Counted from the first letter of the stretch, positions 15,806-24,162 are shown. The stretch: 34,070 bases of DNA from Clostridia bacterium (GCA_017432405.1 JAFRJF010000210.1:1-34070), one strand, 5' to 3'. Program-made: numbers and translations. Notes: generated by a model not told the origin, from the letters alone.

Positions 15806-17680
15806 ATGCAGGATAACCCGCGTCTTTTCGAGCTGGCTGACCAGGTGATGACCCTCAACCGAAACGCCCTCGTCATGAATCTGCGCTTTATGGACATGGC
15901 GGTGTTTCGCCTGCGCGCGGAACCGGCGGACACCACGCTGGCCACCGACGGGCGCTATCTGTTCTACGGCCCGGCGCACATGCTTCGCCGGTATATGCTT
16001 AATGAGGCGCTGCCTGCCCGGGACTACCTGCACGTCCTGCTGCACTGCGTCTTCAGGCATCCCTTCATCGACACGCTGGTGGACCGCAGACTTTGGGACC
16101 TGGCGGCGGATATCGCTGTGGAGGCGTTGATCGTCTCGCTGGCGCTGCCGCGCTTCGAAGCCGGGCGGGAGCTGGATCAGCGGCCCATCGTCGACGCGCT
16201 GACGGAGAAGCTGGGCCTGTTGACTGCGGAGAAGCTGTACCACTTCTTTCGGGACAATCCTCCGCCGGATATCTGGCAGGACGTGTTTCGCGCCGACGAT
16301 CACGGACTGTGGTACCGTCTGCGCCGCCGTCAGGAAGCCCTGAACGGCAAGCGGGGCGGCGAGGCGGAGGACGCGGCAGACAGCTCCGGCGACAGCCAGG
16401 CTGCGGCGCAGAACGACGCGGCCGCCGGGGACAGGCAGCCGTCCCTGGGCAACGACGGGGAAAACGGCGAGAACGGTGACGAAGCCATCGACATTCCGCA
16501 GTCAGAGGGGGAGAACAGCGCGGGGGACGATTCGACGCGCTCCCTCTCCGCCCATTCCCGGGACGACGGGGACGAGGGCCGCAGCCGGTCACGCCTGATG
16601 CGCTCGGAGGCGGGCGGCGAATCCGGCGAGAGCCTGTACCGCAAGTCGGACGGCGGCAAGCCCCAAAACCAGAACGTGGGGCAGGGGCTGGACACGGAGG
16701 GCGGAGAGAGCAGCACGCCCGCCGGTTCCCAGAGCCGCAACGAACGCACCCGGGGCGGCGTGGAATCCGCCACCGCCAACGGCACCAGCGGCGATTCCGG
16801 GAACGCGGCCACCCAGGGCGATTCCCCGTCGGGAGGCAGCGGCTCGGGACAGGCCGACGCCCAGGTCCTTGAGCCGGGGAAAGGGGGAGAAGGCAGGAAC
16901 GACTCCGCGGAGCGTTTGGACGAACTCGAAGCCGACAGCCGCGCCGAGCTGACGCGCCAGTGGCAGGAGGTGAGCGAGCGCATCCAGATGGATCTGGAGG
17001 CGCAGGCCCACCAGCGCGGCGCGCAGGCCGGCAGCCTGTTCCGCCAGCTGGAGATCGCCAATCGTGAAAAGTACGACTACGCGGACTTCCTGAGAAAGTT
17101 CGCCGTGCTGGGCGAGCACATGCAGTTAAACGACGACGAATTCGACCAGATCTTCTATACCTACGGGCTGCGGCTGTACGGCAACCTGCCGCTGATCGAG
17201 CCGCTGGAGACGAAGGAGGTCAGGCGCATACGGGATTTCGTGATCGCCATAGACACCTCCGCCTCCACCAGCGGAGCCCTGGTGGAGCGTTTTTTGTCGC
17301 GCACCTGGGAGGTGCTGTCCAGCGAGGAGAGCTTCTTCAAAAAGATCCACATTCGAATCCTGCAGTGCGACGCCGATATCCAGGAGGAGGCGGTGATCGC
17401 CTGCCGGGAGGATTTCGAGCGCTACATGCGGGATTTTACGGTCAAGGGACTGGGCGGCACCGATTTCAGGCCGGTATTCCGGCGCGTGGACGAGCTGCTG
17501 CGCCAGGGGGCATTCACGCACCTTCGGGGGCTGATCTACTTCACGGACGGCGAGGGCGTCTATCCCGTCCGGAAGCCCGACTACGAGACCGCCTTCGTGT
17601 TTGTGAAGCGGCCCGACGACGCCGCGCCGGACGTGCCCGCCTGGGCCATCAAACTGGTATTGGATGAGGGGGACATTTAA
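15806..17680 (+). CDS. vWA protein with a DUF2201-like metallopeptidase-type N-domain
   Basis: 624 residues. ATG 15806, GGAGG seven bases upstream. Residues about 1-175 resemble the DUF2201 N-terminal domain; the putative metal-binding motif is HVLLHCVFRH (H-x3-H-x4-H), without the Glu of a classical HExxH site, so catalysis is doubtful. Residues about 180-390 are a low-complexity Gly/Ser/Asp/Glu-rich linker. Residues about 470-624 are a von Willebrand A-type domain with a MIDAS motif DTSASTSG and the later elements GLGGTDFRPVF and IYFTDGEG. Such vWA proteins bind metal and act with MoxR AAA ATPases in assembling or remodelling protein complexes. The ATPase gene follows directly. No secretion signal. 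Confidence 0.85.
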   Translation: MQDNPRLFELADQVMTLNRNALVMNLRFMDMAVFRLRAEPADTTLATDGRYLFYGPAHMLRRYMLNEALPARDYLHVLLHCVFRHPFIDTLVDRRLWDLAADIAVEALIVSLALPRFEAGRELDQRPIVDALTEKLGLLTAEKLYHFFRDNPPPDIWQDVFRADDHGLWYRLRRRQEALNGKRGGEAEDAADSSGDSQAAAQNDAAAGDRQPSLGNDGENGENGDEAIDIPQSEGENSAGDDSTRSLSAHSRDDGDEGRSRSRLMRSEAGGESGESLYRKSDGGKPQNQNVGQGLDTEGGESSTPAGSQSRNERTRGGVESATANGTSGDSGNAATQGDSPSGGSGSGQADAQVLEPGKGGEGRNDSAERLDELEADSRAELTRQWQEVSERIQMDLEAQAHQRGAQAGSLFRQLEIANREKYDYADFLRKFAVLGEHMQLNDDEFDQIFYTYGLRLYGNLPLIEPLETKEVRRIRDFVIAIDTSASTSGALVERFLSRTWEVLSSEESFFKKIHIRILQCDADIQEEAVIACREDFERYMRDFTVKGLGGTDFRPVFRRVDELLRQGAFTHLRGLIYFTDGEGVYPVRKPDYETAFVFVKRPDDAAPDVPAWAIKLVLDEGDI

Positions 17681-19261
17681 ATGAATATCAAGCAGGCAAA
17701 GCAGCAGGTCGAATACGCCGTGAAGGCCTATCTCACCCTGGATGAGCTCGGACAGCCGGCCATACCCGTCGAACGCCAGCGCCCGATCTTCCTGATGGGC
17801 GCCCCGGGCATCGGCAAGACGGCCATCATGTCGCAGATCGCCCAGGAGCTGGGCATTGGCCTGGTGGCCTATTCGATGACCCACCACACCCGCCAGAGCG
17901 CCCTCGGCCTGCCCTTCATCGTGCAGAAGTCCTACGGCGGCGAGATGTGCGACGTGTCCGAATACACCATGTCTGAGATCATCGCCAGCATCTACGATTG
18001 CATGGAGGACGGCGGCGTCAGGCAGGGCATACTGTTCCTGGACGAGATCAACTGCGTTTCGGAGACCCTCGCGCCGTCCATGCTGCAATTCCTCCAGTTC
18101 AAGACCTTTGGCCGCTGGTCCGTGCCCCAGGGCTGGGTGGTGGTCACCGCGGGCAACCCGCCGGAGTTCAACAATTCGGTGCGTGAATTTGACATCGTCA
18201 CCTGGGACCGCCTGAAGCGCATCGACGTGGAGCCGGACTACGACGCCTGGAGGGAATACGCGCTGAACCACCGCGTGCATCCCGCCGTGACCAGCTACCT
18301 GGAGATTCGCAAGGGCGACTTCTATAAGATCGAATCCACCGTGGACGGCAAGCGGTTCGTCACGGCCCGGGGCTGGGTGGATCTTTCCGATATGATCAAG
18401 CTGTTCGAGAGGAACGGCTTTCCGGTGGACGAGACGCTGGTGGGGCAGTATTTGCAGGATCCGAAGATCGCCAAGGGCTTTGCCGTGTATTACGACCTTT
18501 TCAACAAGTACCGCTCCGACTATCAGGTGGAGGCCATACTGGCCGGCGAGGCAACGGAGGACATTCGCTCCCGCGCCCGGGAAGCTCGCTTCGACGAGCG
18601 GCTTTCGCTGCTTTCGCTGCTGACGGACGCCGTGGGCGACGGCATTCGCAGGGCGCTGCGGGATGAAAGGGCGTTGAATGAGATCGTCAGGCGGCTGCGC
18701 GCCGACAAAGCCCGCTTTGCCACGGCTGACCCGGAAGCGGCGCGGAAGCGCCTTATCGAAACCGCGGAAGCCGTCACGCGGTCCATCGCGGCGCGCCGGC
18801 AGGCCAACGCGCTGCCGGACGAGGAGGCCCGCGCGGGCATGAAGGCCGCCAGGCTGCTGGAGGACTTTGCCGGCGAGCTGGGCGACGATGTGGCGCAGCC
18901 CTTCGCCTGGCTTGGCCAGCGCTTCGACCGGGAGAGCGCCGCCCTGCAACGGGACGCCGCCGGCGTGCGCCGCCAGCTGGACAACATATTCTCCTTCTGC
19001 GAGGCGGTGTTCCCGGAGGGGCAGGAGCTGTTATTGCTTGTGACGGAGCTTTCCGTGGATGCCTCCAGCGCCCGCTTCATCGGCAAGTACGGCTGCGAGG
19101 CCTATTTCCGCTACAATCGCGAATTGATGTTCTATGAGCGCAATCGGGAGTTGAACCGGGAGATTGCGGCGCTAAAGCTGGATTTGACGGACGATAGCGC
19201 GGAAGGCCATTGCGGCCGTTGCGCTCACAACCGCGAAGAGGGGCGCTGCGATGGGAAATAA
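17681..19261 (+). CDS. MoxR-type AAA+ ATPase
   Basis: 526 residues. ATG 17681 is immediately after the vWA stop. The AAA module covers residues about 20-270: Walker A GAPGIGKTA, Walker B ILFLDEINCVSE, sensor 1 VVTAGNPPEFNN, with an arginine-finger region near TWDRLKRIDVEP. The C-terminal half is long and helical, and it ends in a small Cys-rich tail (CGRCAHNREEGRC) that could bind zinc. With the upstream vWA protein this is the classic MoxR-vWA pair, a chaperone-like NTPase acting on an unknown client. The downstream oxidoreductase relic begins within its last codons. Confidence 0.87.
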   Translation: MNIKQAKQQVEYAVKAYLTLDELGQPAIPVERQRPIFLMGAPGIGKTAIMSQIAQELGIGLVAYSMTHHTRQSALGLPFIVQKSYGGEMCDVSEYTMSEIIASIYDCMEDGGVRQGILFLDEINCVSETLAPSMLQFLQFKTFGRWSVPQGWVVVTAGNPPEFNNSVREFDIVTWDRLKRIDVEPDYDAWREYALNHRVHPAVTSYLEIRKGDFYKIESTVDGKRFVTARGWVDLSDMIKLFERNGFPVDETLVGQYLQDPKIAKGFAVYYDLFNKYRSDYQVEAILAGEATEDIRSRAREARFDERLSLLSLLTDAVGDGIRRALRDERALNEIVRRLRADKARFATADPEAARKRLIETAEAVTRSIAARRQANALPDEEARAGMKAARLLEDFAGELGDDVAQPFAWLGQRFDRESAALQRDAAGVRRQLDNIFSFCEAVFPEGQELLLLVTELSVDASSARFIGKYGCEAYFRYNRELMFYERNRELNREIAALKLDLTDDSAEGHCGRCAHNREEGRCDGK

Positions 19262-19290
19262 ACAGGGGAGTGCCGGGAGCCCGCGAAACA

Positions 19291-19319
19291 CTGACTTTGG
19301 CGCCTGTTTGTGGTATGAT
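19291..19319 (+). promoter_or_regulatory. Possible promoter before the oxidoreductase relic
   Basis: CTGACT (19291-19296), 17 bp, TATGAT (19314-19319), just after the AAA ATPase gene. Weak, and it lies where the oxidoreductase gene has lost its 5' end. Confidence 0.3.
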
Positions 19320-20703
19320 ATAAATAATCGGCTCGAATATGCCTGCTGCAACTGCAATGTGAACGTGTGCTACGCGCTGCGCACGTCCCAGCTGTTCAAC
19401 ACCCCCAACATGAGCCGCTCCGCCTACGTGGCCCACGTGGACCCGAAGAACTGCGTGGCTTGCGGGCGCTGCGTGGAATACTGTCCCGCCGGGGCGGTGA
19501 AGCTGGGCCAGAAGCTGTGCGGGGCGGACGGCACGTGCCAAACCTATCCCAAGCACGCCCTGCCCGGCGACCACTTCTGGAGCGAAAAGGATTGGGACTG
19601 GGACTACCGGGACAACAATCGAAAGAACTGCTATGACACCGGCACCGCGCCCTGCAAGACGACCTGCCCGGCCCACATCGCCGTGGAGGGCTATCTGAAG
19701 CTGGCCAGCCAGGGCCGCTACCGGGACGCGCTGGCGCTGATCAAGAAGAACAATCCGCTGCGGCGTGGAGGTCGGCAGGGACGTGACCATTTCCCGGCTG
19801 CGCGCGCAGGGCTATAAGGCCTTCTACATCGCCATCGGCTGCCAGGGCGGTCGGCTGACCGGCGTGTCCGGCGAGGACGCCGAAGGCGTGGTCACCGCCG
19901 TGGACTTCCTGCGCAAGACCTCCGCCGGTGAGGCGTGGCCCCTGACCGGCGACGCGGTGGTCATCGGCGGCGGCAACGTGGCCGTCGACGTGTCCCGCAC
20001 GGCGATGCGTTGCGGCGCCGCGAAGGTCAGCCAGTACTGCCTGGAGAGCGAAAAAGAGATGCCCGCCTCGGACGAGGAAGTGGCCGAGGCCAGGGCCGAC
20101 GGCGTGGCGGTCAACTGCGGCTGGGGGCCGAAGGAGATCCTGACCGAAAACGGGAAGGTCACGGGCATCGTGCTCAAGCGCTGCGTGTCCGTGTATGACG
20201 CTGACCACCGCTTCAGTCCGAAGTACGACGAGAGCGACACCGTCACCGTGCCCTGCGCCCAGGTGTTCCTGGCCGTGGGCCAGAGTATACAGTGGGGCAA
20301 GCTTATCGAAGGCACGGGCGTGAAGACCGGCCGGGGCAACGGCGCGCTGGTGGACGGGCTGACCTGCCAGACCGACGAGCCGGACATCTTCGCCGGCGGC
20401 GACGTGGTCACCGGGCCGAAGTTCGCCATCGACGCCATCGCGGCGGGCAAGGAGGCGGCCATCTCCATCCATCGCTTCGTGCAGCCCCACACCTCTCTGA
20501 CCATCGGTCGCAACCGCAACGACTATATCGAACTGGACAAGGGCGACATCCGCGTGGGGGATTACGACCACTCGAAGCGCCAGGTTCCCGGCGTGGACAG
20601 CAGCATTGACCAGAAGAGGTCCTTTCGCGATCCGGCGAAGGTGTGCATCTCGGACCCGGTGGCCGCCAGGGGCAGCAGGAATAGATTGGCAAGGCGGCTT
20701 TGA
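19320..20703 (+). pseudogene. 4Fe-4S/FAD-dependent NAD(P) oxidoreductase, deleted at three places
   Basis: The intact family joins an N-terminal ferredoxin-like part to a glutamate-synthase-small-subunit-like FAD/NAD(P) module. Here frame 3 gives ACCNCNVNVCYALRTSQLFN and a 4Fe-4S motif CVACGRCVEYC, then CKTTCPAH...RDALALIKKNNPL, ending around 19760. Frame 1 resumes EVGRDVTISRLRAQGYKAFY, the NAD(P) motif GGGNVAVDVSRTAMR and DIFAGGDVVTGP. The missing middle, about 130-140 residues, would carry the FAD-binding GAGPAG motif. The frame also shifts at the junction (19756-19764). The 5' end lacks the usual residues before the first Cys cluster, and after RSFRDPAKV the 3' end turns into unrelated sequence. 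The product cannot be functional. Confidence 0.85.
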
Positions 20704-20790
20704 TCTTCGCGGGATCGATCACCAGGGGGCTGCGCGCTTTTCGCCGGGCGGGCAGCCCTCGTCATTATTGCGGGAGACACTAAGGCGTTA
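20704..20790. other. Debris between the relic and the adh promoter
   Basis: No recognisable ORF or hairpin with a T-tract. Confidence 0.3.
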
Positions 20791-20798
20791 ATGTTTGG

Positions 20799-20859
20799 TT
20801 AAACAGAGACTATAATCCCCCGGGGGAGCTTGCGAAAGGGGGCTTCGGTCGCTTATAAT
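20799..20859 (+). promoter_or_regulatory. Shared-type promoter (a), before the alcohol dehydrogenase
   Basis: TTAAA (20799-20803), a GC palindrome TCCCCCGGGGGA (20816-20827) directly upstream of TTGCGA (20830-20835), an 18-bp spacer and TATAAT (20854-20859). Same layout as 22350-22414 and 22965-23028. A second TATAAT at 20811-20816 overlaps the palindrome and could belong to an alternative promoter. Confidence 0.6.
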
Positions 20860-20995
20860 GGACTCACGCTCAATGAAACAGTTCCCATGTTTCTGGAAAG
20901 GGTTGCGCTGCGTGGTGAACAGTGCAGCCCCTTTCTCTGTCTTTGAAAGCAGCGGCAAAAAAGCTGTTGATTATATTCTTTAGGAGGAATGTACT
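20860..20995. other. Long leader of the alcohol dehydrogenase mRNA
   Basis: About 130 nt between the -10 box and the start. It can form a hairpin pairing AAAGGG...GCGCTGC with GCAGCCCCTTT (about 20897-20937). No known riboswitch is recognised. It ends in AGGAGG (20982-20987). Confidence 0.35.
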
Positions 20996-22219
20996 ATGGC
21001 ACGTTTTACTCTCCCCCGGGACATTTATTTCGGCAAGGGCGCCCTGGAAAACCTGAAGGGCCTGAAGGGCAAGAAGGCCATCATCTGCGTGGGCGGCGGC
21101 TCCATGAAGCGCTTTGGCTTCCTGGACCGCGCGAAGAAGTACCTTGAAGAGGCCGGCATGGAGGTCGCGCTGTTCGAGGGCATCGAGAGCGATCCCTCCG
21201 TCGATACCGTCATGAAGGGCGCGGCCGTCATGCAGGATTTCGGCCCCGACTGGATCGTGGCCATCGGCGGCGGCAGCCCCATCGACGCGGCCAAGGCCAT
21301 GTGGATCAAGTATGAGTATCCCGAGTGCACCTTCGAGGACATGTGCAAGGTGTTCGGCATCCCCGAGCTGCGCCGCAAGGCCCACTTCTGCGCGGTGTCC
21401 TCTACCAGCGGCACGGCCACCGAGGTGACCGCGTTCTCGATCATCACCGACTACCAGAAGGGCATCAAGTACCCCATCGCCGACTTTGAGATCACCCCCG
21501 ACGTGGCCATCGTCGACCCGGAGCTGGCCGAGACCATGCCCAAGAAGCTGGTGGCCCACACCGGCATGGACGCCATGACCCACGCCATCGAGGCCTATGT
21601 CTCCACCGCCAACAGCGACTACACCGACCCGCTGGCCATTCATGCCATCGAGATGATCATGAAGGACCTGGTGCCCAGCTACAACGGCGACATGACCGCC
21701 CGCGACCACATGCACGACGCCCAGTGCCTGGCCGGCATGGCGTTCTCCAACGCGCTGCTGGGCATCGTCCACTCCATGGCCCACAAGACCGGCGCGATCT
21801 TCGCCGACTACGGCGCCCACATCATCCACGGCGCGGCCAACGCCATGTACCTGCCGAAGGTCATCGCTTTCAACGCCAAGGACGCCACCGCCAAGAAGCG
21901 CTATGGCGTGATCGTGGACTACATGGGCATCGCCGACAAGGGCGATTCCGACGACGTGAAGGTCGAAAAGCTGATCGCCTTCCTGCGTGGCATGAACGAC
22001 CAGCTGAACATACCCCACTGCATCAAGAACTACGGCGCGGACAGCTATCCCTGCGAGCAGGGCTTCGTGCCGGAGGACGTGTTCCTCCAGCGGCTGCCGG
22101 AGATCGCCAAGAACGCCATCGCCGACGCCTGCACCGGCTCCAATCCCCGCCAGCCCAGCCAGGCGGAGATGGAGAAGCTGCTCAAGTGCTGCTACTACGA
22201 CACCGAGGTGGACTTCTAA
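20996..22219 (+). CDS. Iron-containing (group III) alcohol dehydrogenase
   Basis: 407 residues. NAD(P)-dependent interconversion of an aldehyde and an alcohol in the cytoplasm. The N-terminal half holds the dinucleotide-binding motif GGGSPIDAAKAM. The metal site fits the family: Asp192 and His196 in GMDAMTHAIEAY, His259 in HSMAHKTG, and His278 in IIHGAANAMYLP. The spacing between the last two is slightly longer than in FucO. Start ATG 20996 with AGGAGG eight bases before. Codon use is strongly biased to C-ending codons, suggesting high expression. Monocistronic: its own promoter upstream and a strong terminator after it. The exact substrate cannot be given. Confidence 0.92.
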   Translation: MARFTLPRDIYFGKGALENLKGLKGKKAIICVGGGSMKRFGFLDRAKKYLEEAGMEVALFEGIESDPSVDTVMKGAAVMQDFGPDWIVAIGGGSPIDAAKAMWIKYEYPECTFEDMCKVFGIPELRRKAHFCAVSSTSGTATEVTAFSIITDYQKGIKYPIADFEITPDVAIVDPELAETMPKKLVAHTGMDAMTHAIEAYVSTANSDYTDPLAIHAIEMIMKDLVPSYNGDMTARDHMHDAQCLAGMAFSNALLGIVHSMAHKTGAIFADYGAHIIHGAANAMYLPKVIAFNAKDATAKKRYGVIVDYMGIADKGDSDDVKVEKLIAFLRGMNDQLNIPHCIKNYGADSYPCEQGFVPEDVFLQRLPEIAKNAIADACTGSNPRQPSQAEMEKLLKCCYYDTEVDF

Positions 22220-22236
22220 AACCTAAGGTCATTATG

Positions 22237-22277
22237 AATCAGGCAAGGCCGCGGTTGCGCGGTCCTGCCTGATTTTT
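22237..22277 (+). terminator. Rho-independent terminator of the alcohol dehydrogenase gene
   Basis: A 17-bp stem with two imperfect pairs: AATCAGGCA (22237-22245) pairs with TGCCTGATT (22266-22274), inner GCCGCG with CGCGG(T)C, loop GTTG, followed by TT. It lies 18 bp after the stop codon. Confidence 0.85.
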
Positions 22278-22349
22278 GAATCGCTGTAGCACTTCTATAT
22301 ATGGGGAATGAATGTCAAAAGCCATGTGCAAGGTTATTCAGTACAGGAC

Positions 22350-22414
22350 TATTAAATGATTGTAAATACATCCCCGGGGGTGGGCTTCCACATCCATTTA
22401 AGACAAGCTATAAT
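22350..22414 (+). promoter_or_regulatory. Shared-type promoter (b)
   Basis: TATTAAATGAT (22350-22360), 9 bp, ATCCCCGGGGG (22370-22380), GGGC, then TTCCAC (22386-22391), a 17-bp spacer and TATAAT (22409-22414). Nearly the same order and spacing as 22965-23028. The only gene after it is a short membrane-protein remnant. Confidence 0.62.
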
Positions 22415-22453
22415 CACCTTGGCATTGGATCAGGCACGCCCGCGCCGGCCGAC

Positions 22454-22579
22454 ATGCTCAACGACGCCTTCCTGGGCCTGGCCGTCGTGGCGCTGGGCCT
22501 GATCATCTGGCTGGTGTGGCTGCTGATCAAGGATCCCAGGGGCGTGGTGAGGACCGCGCTGATCCGCAGAAAGGCATAG
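22454..22579 (+). pseudogene. Remnant of a membrane protein (one helix)
   Basis: 41 residues from ATG 22454, with a single hydrophobic helix (AFLGLAVVALGLIIWLVWLL) and a basic tail. No ribosome binding site precedes it, and the frame is open upstream, so this is probably the 3' end of a lost gene joined to promoter (b). A genuine small membrane protein cannot be excluded. Confidence 0.4.
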
Positions 22580-22595
22580 GAAAGAATACGACAGG

Positions 22596-22626
22596 CGGCT
22601 GCATCGGACAACGATGCGGCCGTTTT
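22596..22626 (+). terminator. Rho-independent terminator
   Basis: CGGCTGCATCG (22596-22606) pairs with CGATGCGGCCG (22612-22622) with one wobble pair, loop GACAA, followed by TTTT. It lies just after the membrane-protein remnant. Confidence 0.75.
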
Positions 22627-22644
22627 CATACGATGGAGGAGCCA

Positions 22645-22963
22645 ATGCATCTGGATGACCGGAACAGATACAGCCAGAGGGAGAGCGGCGAGGGCTACAA
22701 TCGCTACATCGCCGTGGAGCTGGAGTCCTTTCGGAACTGGGCGTCAGCCTGTACTATCCAGGGATGAATGTGAACCGGCTGGACTTTCCCGATTGATCCC
22801 TCGACCTGATCGTGAGCCGCAACGTCACCTCATGGCGCTTACGGACCTGGGCATGGCGTTGGAAATTCAGCGGGACATCAGCAGGCTCGTGTACGGCGCC
22901 TGGGAAAAGGAGCTGTACGCCGAATCGCCGCTGTTTGAGATCTGCGAAAGGCGAGTAAAATAG
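22645..22963 (+). pseudogene. Class I SAM methyltransferase relic
   Basis: ATG 22645 with GGAGG upstream opens a 40-residue frame (MHLDDRNRYSQRESGEGYNR...). Another frame then carries GMNVNRLDFPD, a stop (TGA 22794-22796) and SLDLIVSRNVTSW. That is the motif-IV region of SAM methyltransferases; compare SFDAIVTRNLTSF in the intact gene at 28341-29057. A third frame gives the C-terminal end ALEIQRDISRLVYGAWEKEL, then YAESPLFEICERRVK, the counterpart of FYNPTPIFCISARK in the intact gene. The SAM-binding motif I and much of the middle are missing. Confidence 0.7.
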
Positions 22964-22964
22964 T

Positions 22965-23028
22965 TATTAAATGATGGCTCCGATATCCCCCCATGGGGCT
23001 TCCGAATCTATTATATTGCATTTATAAT
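22965..23028 (+). promoter_or_regulatory. Shared-type promoter (c), before the peptide/nickel ABC operon
   Basis: TATTAAATGAT (22965-22975), 9 bp, ATCCCCCCATGGGG (22985-22998), then TTCCGA (23000-23005), a 17-bp spacer and TATAAT (23023-23028). An extra TATATT lies in the spacer. The first complete gene downstream is the permease at 23221. Confidence 0.65.
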
Positions 23029-23112
23029 TGTATCAGTAAGCTGATAATACATAGGACGCTGATCATACGTGTCAACATCTGCGGTGTGCGCATCGGCGCG
23101 CTGAAGGGTATC

Positions 23113-23214
23113 ATGGCGAAATCGCCGGTGGTGGGCAGCGGGGTCTGGTTCTGCGCGGCGCTGTGCCTGTTCGTCTACCACAAAACCGACCGTTGGGTGC
23201 AGGGAAAGGAGTGA
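23113..23214 (+). pseudogene. Short membrane-protein remnant before the ABC operon
   Basis: 33 residues from ATG 23113 (MAKSPVVGSGVWFCAALCLF and following) with one hydrophobic segment; AAGGG lies four bases upstream. The frame is open further upstream with protein-like sequence (RVNICGVRIGALKGI), so it is more likely the 3' end of a lost gene than a complete small protein. Its stop is seven bases before the permease start and overlaps that gene's ribosome binding site, so the two may be translationally coupled. Confidence 0.4.
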
Positions 23215-23220
23215 GGCTTC

Positions 23221-24162
23221 ATGGGGCGATACGCGGTAAGACGCTTGCTTCAGCTGATCCCTATACTGATCGGCATCACCTTCCTGTCCTTTGCCATGAT
23301 GCGCCTTGCAGGCAGCGACGCCGTGACGGAGATGTACGCGAACAAGGGCGCAGTGTCCCAGGAGGTCATTGACGCAAAACGGGCCGAGCTGGGCCTGGAC
23401 AAGCCCTTTGTGACCCAGTACTTCGCCTGGCTGGGCGGCATGCTCCGGGGGGATATGGGCGTCAGCTACGTCTCAGGGCGCGACGTGTTCCAGACCTTCG
23501 TGTCTAAGCTGCCGGCCACGCTGCTGTTGACGGCGCTGTCCATCCTGCTGACCGTCGTCATCTCCATACCGCTGGGCGTGCTGGCGGCGGTGAGGCATGA
23601 TAAGATCACCGATTACTGCCTTCGATTTTTGAGCTTCATAGGCAATTCCCTGCCGAACTTCTTCGTGGCGCTGCTGCTGATGCAGCTGTTGGCCATCAAG
23701 CTGAACTGGCTGCCGGTCATCTCCAGCGGCACATCCATCCGAAGCGCCATGATGCCCACGCTGACGCTGGCGATCTCCATGTCCGCCAAGTACATGCGCC
23801 AGGTTCGGGCCACGGTGCTGGAGGAGCTGAACAAGGACTATGTCATCGGGGCGCAGGCGCGGGGCGTGCGGGGCAGCGTGGTGCTTTGGCGGAGCGTCAT
23901 CAAGTCGTCGATGCTCACCATTGTGACGCTGCTGGCGCTGTCCATCGGAAGCCTCTTGGGCGGCACGGCCATCATCGAATCCATCTTCATGTGGGACGGC
24001 GTGGGCAAGCTGGCGGTGGACGCCATTACCATGCGCGACTATCCGTTGATCCAGGCCTATGTGGTGTGGATGGCGGTGATCTACGTGCTGGTGAACCTCA
24101 TTACGGATTTGTTGTATCACGCCCTCGACCCGAGGATCAGATTGGGGGCGGTGGACGGATGA
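23221..24162 (+). CDS. Peptide/nickel-type ABC permease (OppB/NikB-like)
   Basis: 313 residues, six helices. The N-terminus MGRYAVRRLLQLIPILIGIT is the family hallmark, followed by an external domain with ELGLDKPFVTQYFAWL and GDMGVSY. The docking loop is YVIGAQARGVRGSVVLWRSV. Start ATG 23221 with AAAGGAG upstream. First gene of a five-gene importer operon (two permeases, two ATPases, binding protein), all closely spaced. Its stop overlaps the next start. Confidence 0.92.
   Translation: MGRYAVRRLLQLIPILIGITFLSFAMMRLAGSDAVTEMYANKGAVSQEVIDAKRAELGLDKPFVTQYFAWLGGMLRGDMGVSYVSGRDVFQTFVSKLPATLLLTALSILLTVVISIPLGVLAAVRHDKITDYCLRFLSFIGNSLPNFFVALLLMQLLAIKLNWLPVISSGTSIRSAMMPTLTLAISMSAKYMRQVRATVLEELNKDYVIGAQARGVRGSVVLWRSVIKSSMLTIVTLLALSIGSLLGGTAIIESIFMWDGVGKLAVDAITMRDYPLIQAYVVWMAVIYVLVNLITDLLYHALDPRIRLGAVDG

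Noticed and set aside
17126..18949. 607-residue ORF on the minus strand
   Set aside because: Antisense to the vWA end and the MoxR ATPase; no motifs and no ribosome binding site.
20788..20816. Rex-type redox operator before the alcohol dehydrogenase
   Set aside because: TTAATGTTTGGTTAA is not a TTGTTAA-N4-TTAACAA palindrome; the repeat with the other two promoters explains the region better.
20860..20995. Riboswitch in the alcohol dehydrogenase leader
   Set aside because: Only one modest hairpin can be drawn, and no conserved riboswitch core was recognised.
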